A stretch of DNA of 64,000 nt from assembly GCA_963728545.1 (NCBI GenBank), contig CAVSKO010000002.1:1116001-1180000 (forward strand), written 5' to 3'. Below, one piece after another: positions 59,266 to 64,000 of this stretch (positions are counted from its first letter, which is position 1; every line of letters begins with the position of its first letter). The stretch is from DASUNP01 sp963728545 (GTDB lineage: Bacteria > Acidobacteriota > Blastocatellia > UBA7656). Below the pieces are notes generated by a model, which saw only the letters and a list, made by a program, of their open reading frames with translations, ran no database searches and was not told where the DNA came from. The position numbers and the translations under genes were made by a program.

Positions 59266-59876
59266 ACAAGCGCCTCACGCGGGCAGGTAGTCGCGGCTCC
59301 CGGCCGATAGTTCCCACACCACCGAGCGCACAGACCGCTTACCAGGATATTTCCAAAAACCAGCAGAGCAAGAGATTAAAACAAAGGGAGGACGACAAAG
59401 CTCGTGGAGAATCGAGGCGGTGGATGAGCTTTGCTTGGCTTGTGTTTTATTCCTTAGTATTCCGGCGGCCTATACTCATCCGACTGCCGGCTTGTTCCGC
59501 TATTCTAAAACGTGCCCCGCGCCGCTTCGAGCCTGGTCAATCAGCCCTGAATCCAAGTAACTCTTTGGACAAGGAAATTTAGCATGGTGATTATTGAACA
59601 ATCAAGGATAATCGCCGATTAACTCTTTGAAATTAATCAAAAAGAGTGAGAAACTCTTTTTGACGCTCGCAAAACGGTCTTGAGGTCGGCAATTGATCAG
59701 GTTTAGACCGCATGATAGAATTGCTTCACCATTAGAGAGGTGAAAAGTTTAATGATTCGCAATCCCCGGACCGCTCGACGCGACCTTTTTGCAGATTAGC
59801 AAGCCTCCTGACGCGATAAAATAGCCCAGAACCTATCATCAGAACAGTTTTCAGTATTTGAATTAATGGAGGCTTT
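59266..59876. other. Long intergenic region before the aminotransferase
   Basis: This 611-base gap holds the divergent starts of the GAF-GGDEF gene and the aminotransferase gene. I find no convincing gene. TCAAAAAGAGT (59637-59647) and ACTCTTTTTGA (59653-59663) form a perfect 11-base-pair hairpin, and AACTCTTT recurs near 59561 and 59621. These may be a protein-binding site. Confidence 0.5.
59693..59721 (+). promoter_or_regulatory. Candidate promoter of the aminotransferase gene
   Basis: TTGATC (59693-59698) and TAGAAT (59716-59721) are 17 bases apart. The leader would be about 150 bases and the 11-base-pair hairpin at 59637-59663 lies just upstream. Confidence 0.4.
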
Positions 59877-61223
59877 ATGCAAACTATAACCGAGACAAAG
59901 CTGCCGGAAATAAAGACCGCCCTGCCAGGTCCGAAGACAAAAAAATTGCTCGAAAAAGATGAAAAATTCATGTCTCCGAGCTACACCCGCAGCTATCCGC
60001 TGATGGTCAAGCGCGGTTACGGCGCGATGATCGAAGACGTGGACGGAAACGTCTTTTTGGACTTCAACGCAGGCGTTGCCGTTTGCGCGCTCGGCCACGC
60101 CCACCCCGAGATAGTCGAGGTAATTGCGCGGCAAGCCAAAATGTTTACGCACATATCCGGCACCGATTATTACTACCCGCACCAGACCGAGTTGGCTGAA
60201 AAGCTGATAGAGATAACGCCGGGCGATTTTGATAAGAAGGTGCATTACAGCAACTCTGGCGCGGAAGCGATGGAAGGCGCGCTCAAGGCCGCTATCTATT
60301 CTACGGGCCGAGACAAATTCATAGCATTTCGCGGCTCTTTTCACGGGCGCACTTTCGGCACGCTATCGCTCACGTCGTCGCGAGCGGCGCAGCGAAGAGG
60401 CTTCGGCCCGCAGGCGCTCGACGTCACGCACGTCCCTTACGCGAATCACATCAGGTTTCCGCTTGAGCGGCGCGCGAACGAGAGCGTCGGACGCCGCGTT
60501 GCGCGCTACATCGAGGACACTATCTTTAGGACAACCGTCCCGCCCGAGGATTGCGCTGCCATAATAGTCGAGCCGGTACAGGGAGAGGGCGGCTATGTTG
60601 TGCCGACGGCAGATTTCTTGCCTGAGCTTCGCCGTATATGCGACGAGCACGGAATCGTTCTGATAGTCGATGAAGTGCAATCAGGCGTGGGGCGCACGGG
60701 AAAGATGTGGGCCATTGACCATTTCGGCGTCGTGCCGGACATAATGTGCATGGCAAAGGCCATAGGCGGCGGGATTCCGCTGGGCGTAACGCTTGCGCGC
60801 GAAGATTTGATGCGCTGGCACGTGGGCGCTCACGCGTCTACGTTCGGCGGAAACCCGATAGCGATTGCCGCCGCTTTGAAGACCATCGAGATACTCGAAA
60901 ACGGCGTGATCGCGAATGCCGCCAGCATAGGCGAGCACATGCTGGAACGCCTCGAAGAGATGAAAGAGCGGTTCGATTGCATAGTCGATGTTCGGGGGCT
61001 GGGCCTCATGATAGGGGTCGAGCTTGCGCGCGACAGCAAGACCCTTGAGCCGTGGAGTGAGTTAAGAGATAACGTAGTCGTTGAATGCTTTAATCGTGGG
61101 CTGGTGATCCAGGGCGCTGGAGAGTCTTCGATCAGGTTCTCGCCCCCTTTGATAATCGACCGCGATCAGGCCGACTGGGCGCTTGCGACCGTTGAAGATG
61201 TGATTCGCCACTTGACCAACTGA
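59877..61223 (+). CDS. Class-III PLP-dependent aminotransferase (GabT/ArgD-like)
   Basis: The 448-residue enzyme starts behind GGAGG. It has the class-III pattern: HYSNSGAEAMEGALKAA, FRGSFHGRTFG, IVEPVQGEGGYVVP, the PLP aspartate in LIVDEVQSGVGRTGK and the Schiff-base lysine in MAKAIGGGIPLG. It transfers an amino group from an omega-amino or acetyl-ornithine-type substrate to a keto acid. The length and N-terminal extension fit 4-aminobutyrate-type enzymes rather than short ArgD, but the substrate is not settled. No partner such as gabD is adjacent. Confidence 0.9.
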   Translation: MQTITETKLPEIKTALPGPKTKKLLEKDEKFMSPSYTRSYPLMVKRGYGAMIEDVDGNVFLDFNAGVAVCALGHAHPEIVEVIARQAKMFTHISGTDYYYPHQTELAEKLIEITPGDFDKKVHYSNSGAEAMEGALKAAIYSTGRDKFIAFRGSFHGRTFGTLSLTSSRAAQRRGFGPQALDVTHVPYANHIRFPLERRANESVGRRVARYIEDTIFRTTVPPEDCAAIIVEPVQGEGGYVVPTADFLPELRRICDEHGIVLIVDEVQSGVGRTGKMWAIDHFGVVPDIMCMAKAIGGGIPLGVTLAREDLMRWHVGAHASTFGGNPIAIAAALKTIEILENGVIANAASIGEHMLERLEEMKERFDCIVDVRGLGLMIGVELARDSKTLEPWSELRDNVVVECFNRGLVIQGAGESSIRFSPPLIIDRDQADWALATVEDVIRHLTN

Positions 61224-61230
61224 AGATTAA

Positions 61231-61285
61231 AGGCCGTCTGAGATTGTTGCTTTGAATTTATGAAAACAATCTTCTCAGACGGCCT
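61231..61285. terminator. Bidirectional terminator between aminotransferase and ymdB
   Basis: AGGCCGTCTGAGATTGTT (61231-61248) pairs with AACAATCT and CAGACGGCCT up to 61285, with a 3-base bulge. The right arm overlaps the last codons of the convergent ymdB gene. A weak TGTTTG follows. Confidence 0.7.
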
Positions 61286-62060
61286 GTTTGACTTGAAGCC
61301 TCTGAATGCTAACGGCCTTCCCTGTTCTTTCATCGATCTCGACTACGACTCCATTTAGCCGCGCGTCATTTGAAGCAGTCTCAAACCGCGTCGGCATGCC
61401 GCGCAGAAACTTTGAGATCACCAACTGAGACTCTACCCCTATGATGCTGTCGTGCGGGCCGGTCATTCCCAGATCGGTTATGTAGGCCGTGCCGCCCGGC
61501 AATATCTGCTCGTCCGCCGTCTGAACGTGTGTGTGCGTGCCTACCACAACCGATACGCGGCCATCGAGGAAACGCCCCATCGCCCATTTTTCTGAAGTCG
61601 CCTCGGCGTGATGGTCTACGATCACAACGGCCGCGCGAGACTTGATCTCCGAGATAATGCGTTCCACGGTTTTGAAAGGGCATTCGGTCGGCGGCATAAA
61701 AACCCGCCCCTGAACATTGACAACGGCGACGGGCGTACCCGCGACGGTTGACCCTACCCACACTCCTCGACCGGGCGCTTCGAAAGCGTAGTTGGCCGGT
61801 CGAAGCAAGCGAGGCTCGTTTTCCATGTACTGAATGGCTTCTTTCTTATCGTAAATATGGTTTCCCGATGTCATCACATCGACACCGGCATTGAGGATTT
61901 CCTCAGCGACTCGCGGGATTATGCCCGCGCCTGCTGCTGCATTTTCGACATTTGCGACGACGAACTCCGCTTCGTGCTGTTCGCGCAACCGACCGAGCGT
62001 CTCTGTAAGAACCGCCCGACCCGGCTTGCCTACCACATCGCCTATTATGATGGCTTTCAT
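61275..62060 (-). CDS. ymdB: YmdB-family metallophosphoesterase
   Basis: The 261-residue enzyme has the TIGR00282/YmdB metal motifs: GDVVGKPGR, NVENAAAGAGI, SGNHIYDKKE, VDHHAEATSEKWAMG and GTHTHVQTADEQ. The family hydrolyses 2',3'-cyclic nucleotides and in Bacillus affects biofilm and RNA turnover. The gene often follows rny (RNase Y), which is not present here. Upstream lie a small insertion element and a candidate structured RNA. Confidence 0.93.
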   Translation of the reverse strand: MKAIIIGDVVGKPGRAVLTETLGRLREQHEAEFVVANVENAAAGAGIIPRVAEEILNAGVDVMTSGNHIYDKKEAIQYMENEPRLLRPANYAFEAPGRGVWVGSTVAGTPVAVVNVQGRVFMPPTECPFKTVERIISEIKSRAAVVIVDHHAEATSEKWAMGRFLDGRVSVVVGTHTHVQTADEQILPGGTAYITDLGMTGPHDSIIGVESQLVISKFLRGMPTRFETASNDARLNGVVVEIDERTGKAVSIQRLQVKQAV

Positions 62061-62119
62061 CCTGCCTCCGTTAATTCTGTCCGATTATAGATTAAACCAT
62101 AAAGATTGTGATTAAGACT

Positions 62120-62315
62120 AACTCGACGGTCAGGGCGAGAGCATCTAAATTCCCAACAAAAGTGAGGGGTTCAACTTTTCGAGCAATTTTGCCAATTCAA
62201 ATTACCGTCAAAAGTCGAAGGAATTTGCTCATATTTGTATCTGGTATAGAAGTCTAAGAAACCAAAATCCTTATTCTCCTAGAAAATTAGATGCTCTCGC
62301 CCTAACTCGACGGTC
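62120..62315. mobile_element. 172-bp non-autonomous insertion with 12-bp target duplication
   Basis: AACTCGACGGTC occurs at 62120-62131 and again at 62304-62315. Between the copies, 62132-62303 begins with AGGGCGAGAGCATCTAA (62132-62148) and ends with its exact complement (62287-62303). The inside is AT-rich and noncoding. This is the full anatomy of a MITE: 17-base inverted ends flanked by direct repeats. Duplications of 10-13 bases are known for IS4-type elements; no transposase is in the window. Confidence 0.85.
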
Positions 62316-62320
62316 GGGCA

Positions 62321-62495
62321 AGCGGCCTGATAAGGAGAGGCGGCCGTAGAAGAGGTGCTTGAGGGCAACCGCGCAGCCGTGTGACTTGCCAATTTTGAAC
62401 CTGTTTAGAACAGGTGGGTGACCTGAGTCCTGGCATTCCCGCATCCCCGATCAATGTGGGGCATCGCTCCTGCCAGTCCTATTCCTGGCCCCCTT
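62321..62495 (+). ncRNA. Candidate structured RNA (possibly 6S-like), strand uncertain
   Basis: A long-range stem links GGCCTGATAAGGAGAGGCGG (62324-62343) with 62467-62490 (ending CCTATTCCTGGCC), about 13 of 18 positions pairing. Inside are ACCTGTT/AACAGGT (62399-62415, loop TAG) and GGCAA/TTGCC (62364-62390). The size of about 175 bases and the position upstream of ymdB are like 6S RNA loci, and the stretch TTGAACC...GGTGGGTGACC recalls the 3' half of 6S RNA. No coding frame fits. The family is not established and the strand is a guess. Confidence 0.35.
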
Positions 62496-62690
62496 TATGT
62501 TGACGTTGGTACAAAATTAGCAATTCAATCACTAACCTTGCAGAAGCCCTCAATCGTTTCGGATATTACACGACCGTTTTATTCGAGGTCAAGATACGGT
62601 TCTTCACAAACAGCCGTTTTGATCGACTTATTTTAGATTGGCAGGTGCGTAAGGGCGATCGGGGACGTGATTCGATTGAGTTGAAGGAAA

Positions 62691-62737
62691 TAAAAAAAGA
62701 GGACGAGATGTCTGCACATCCAGCTATCTCGTCCTCT
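62691..62737 (-). terminator. Rho-independent terminator on the minus strand
   Basis: On the minus strand AGAGGACGAGAT (62737-62726) pairs with ATCTCGTCCTCT (62709-62698) and is followed by seven T and more (62697-62691). It is a strong terminator for a transcript coming from the right, where no minus-strand gene was found up to 63580. Confidence 0.75.
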
Positions 62738-62757
62738 ACCATTCCGCTCACTTCAGG

Positions 62758-62778
62758 AATTGAGGAGGCACCTCAATT
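62758..62778. repeat. Small hairpin AATTGAGG/CCTCAATT
   Basis: A perfect 8-base-pair stem with an AGGCA loop lies just upstream (minus strand) of the terminator at 62691-62737. It may be part of the same untranslated transcript. Confidence 0.5.
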
Positions 62779-62848
62779 GCTGCTTTCAGTTAATTATATT
62801 TTTACCACACATCGCGGTCTTTGCGCAAGCCCCCCAAATCAAGAGCAC

Positions 62849-63004
62849 GGCTGTAACAAAGTCGATTTTGTTGGGCTGAACTGGATTCGAAGATCAAAGC
62901 TCGAAAAAGCAATGTGCGATTTCCCTCAGCTTTTCTCAACTTGCATATCGCGGCGACTGCGCCAAGTCCTTTGTTTTCATTTCTCAAGCTACTTTGTTAC
63001 AGCC
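62849..63004. repeat. Spaced 14-bp inverted repeat with adjoining direct repeat
   Basis: GGCTGTAACAAAGT (62849-62862) recurs inverted as ACTTTGTTACAGCC (62991-63004). AATCAAGAGC occurs next to both, at about 62837 and 63009, in direct orientation. The 128 bases between have no gene. No target duplication is visible. Confidence 0.5.
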
Positions 63005-63114
63005 CTGAATCAAGAGCCACCGCCGGGCAAAACTGCATTTTGTCATTATTATTGAATCCCGCCGGAACTTATGGTACAAGGACGTGTAAAGACCAGCCCC
63101 ACCGCTAAATAGCT

Positions 63115-63546
63115 ATGACATCCATCCATAAAAGTTGTCCTGAATGTGGCGGGTCGCTCGATTTGGGCGTTGCCTGTTGCTCGCATTGCGGCAGCCAGGT
63201 GGGGACGCTCTTTTCCGAAACCGGCGCGGTCGCCGTATCCAGCCCTTCAAAATATCGCTCAAGAATTTCGACCACGGTAGACTATTACGATAAGATTGAA
63301 AAAGCGAAAGAGCATGGCAACAACTCTTTGTTGCTTTCGCTGTTCAGCTTCATATGCCCCGGCATAGGGTCAATCCTTGCCATAGCTGCTATTTTGCTCG
63401 GCTCATCCTCTATAAGCACGCTGAAAACCCATAACATCGAAGAGGGGCGCGGGCCGGCGACTGCCGGAGTCGTGATCGGGGCGATAGCTTTGGTGGCGCA
63501 GCTTTATATGCTCTGGTATTTCATCAAAATCGGCTCGCCCTTATAG
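63115..63546 (+). CDS. Zinc-ribbon and DUF4190-like membrane protein
   Basis: The 143-residue protein has a four-cysteine zinc ribbon at the start (CPECGG and CSHCGSQ) and two membrane helices near the end (LFSFICPGIGSILAIAAILLGSSSI and AGVVIGAIALVAQLYMLWYFI), the layout of DUF4190 proteins. The function of the family is not known. It is convergent with the methyltransferase gene, 34 bases apart. Confidence 0.75.
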   Translation: MTSIHKSCPECGGSLDLGVACCSHCGSQVGTLFSETGAVAVSSPSKYRSRISTTVDYYDKIEKAKEHGNNSLLLSLFSFICPGIGSILAIAAILLGSSSISTLKTHNIEEGRGPATAGVVIGAIALVAQLYMLWYFIKIGSPL

Positions 63547-63580
63547 TGAGGGCCGGGTCTGCGTTCTCATAAGCCAGCCG

Positions 63581-64000
63581 TTATTTTACGCCTGAGATGA
63601 TAGTAGCCTTGACTGATACCTCGAAAGGCCCGTCATGAAGCTCGCGGTCGATCAGCGACGCCAGATGCTCGTAGACATCCTGGCGGCGGTCTTCAGGCAC
63701 TATCGAAAGCCACTCTTCCAGAAAAGTATCTTTTATCAAGGGCGATTCTAAGAACTCGTTGCCCGAATCAAAGAGAAATGCCTCTCTGCTGGAAATGGCT
63801 TCAACCTGCTTCAGCCCCGCGCGCTTGACCATCTTCTCGGAGTCTGAAGCCGTAAGGCGCTCGTTTATCAAGGTTTCGAGAGATCTCCATACCTCGTCTA
63901 CGATTCCCGCTCCGAGCAACGCCTCCCAGTAGATCGAGAAGAATTCGTCGAAGCTCCCGCGAGTTGCCAGCTTGACGATGACTTTTGCGCCGGGGCTTGC
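63581..64000 (-). CDS. SAM-dependent methyltransferase, C-terminal part
   Basis: The frame is open to the window edge, so the N-terminal SAM-binding motifs are outside. The visible 139 residues begin with the late Rossmann strands (GAKVIVKLATRGSFDEFFSIYWEAL), typical of class-I methyltransferases of the type-11/25 kind, and end with a helical segment and a last strand (FEVSVKATIISGVK). A TTG at 63919 is not the real start. Substrate unknown. Confidence 0.7.
   Translation of the reverse strand, partial: ASPGAKVIVKLATRGSFDEFFSIYWEALLGAGIVDEVWRSLETLINERLTASDSEKMVKRAGLKQVEAISSREAFLFDSGNEFLESPLIKDTFLEEWLSIVPEDRRQDVYEHLASLIDRELHDGPFEVSVKATIISGVK

Noticed and set aside
62566..62751. 61-residue minus-strand frame over the terminator
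   Set aside because: Its sequence is read from the terminator stem and T-tract; no ribosome site.
62645..63055. 136-residue plus-strand frame in the gap before 63115
   Set aside because: It starts in the terminator hairpin, has odd composition and no family signal.

Overview
The window looks like chromosomal DNA from a Gram-negative, rod-shaped, respiring bacterium. The evidence is an RND efflux pump with its adaptor, LolA- and LolD-type lipoprotein export genes, an ArnT-like lipid glycosyltransferase, the full MreBCD-PBP2-RodA elongasome, and the electron-input arm of respiratory complex I. GC is moderately high. The style (HEAT-repeat proteins, delta-60 repeats, a Nudix-lactamase fusion, a fused radical SAM gene next to RNase E/G) is most like Acidobacteriota of the Blastocatellia type. 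That placement is an inference from gene content; no rRNA gene is present to confirm it.

Layout. 1-3.7 kb: the end of a TrkA-like protein, a lone response regulator, then an AT-richer cassette (TonB-like protein, Cys-rich exported peptide, small HTH/zinc-ribbon protein) lying between two copies of the 3' end of an FHA-GGDEF gene. 3.8-8 kb: ECF sigma factor, membrane anti-sigma factor and two periplasmic HEAT-repeat proteins, probably one operon. 8.1-15.6 kb: ribA, small unknown proteins, a 16-bp tandem repeat, ferredoxin, aspartase and two exported repeat proteins. 15.6-22 kb: nuoBCD-E-F-G-I, with nuoB, C and D fused and no membrane-arm gene. 22.3-24.5 kb: yjbQ, osmC-like and rarA. 24.7-28.7 kb: a Lol-like operon in which a lipoprotein domain is fused to the permease. 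28.7-46 kb: mobile palindromic repeats, a J-domain protein, Nudix-MBL, a nucleotide kinase, a TetR/MFP/RND efflux operon with a visible operator, DnaC-like, ruvA, ArnT-like, an oxidoreductase, an M61 peptidase and an exported Ca-binding-like protein. 46-59 kb: RNase E/G with a huge disordered insertion, a fused radical SAM protein, and rodA, mrdA, mreD, mreC and mreB with a GAF-GGDEF gene. 59.3-64 kb: class-III aminotransferase, ymdB, a 172-bp insertion with 12-bp target duplication, a candidate structured RNA, a zinc-ribbon membrane protein and a partial methyltransferase.

Five genes (second HEAT gene, nuoB, rarA, the exported 44.8-kb gene and the radical SAM gene) are each broken by one single-base indel. 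At least three of these would normally be conserved housekeeping genes, so the indels may be sequence errors. Three of the five are an extra A where GAC reads GAAC.

The most unusual items are the lipoprotein-permease fusion in the Lol-like operon, the roughly 550-residue insertion inside the S1 domain of RNase E/G, the cassette between duplicated GGDEF tails, the strictly alternating HEAT repeats under an ECF sigma factor, the small non-autonomous elements, and the putative RNA upstream of ymdB.
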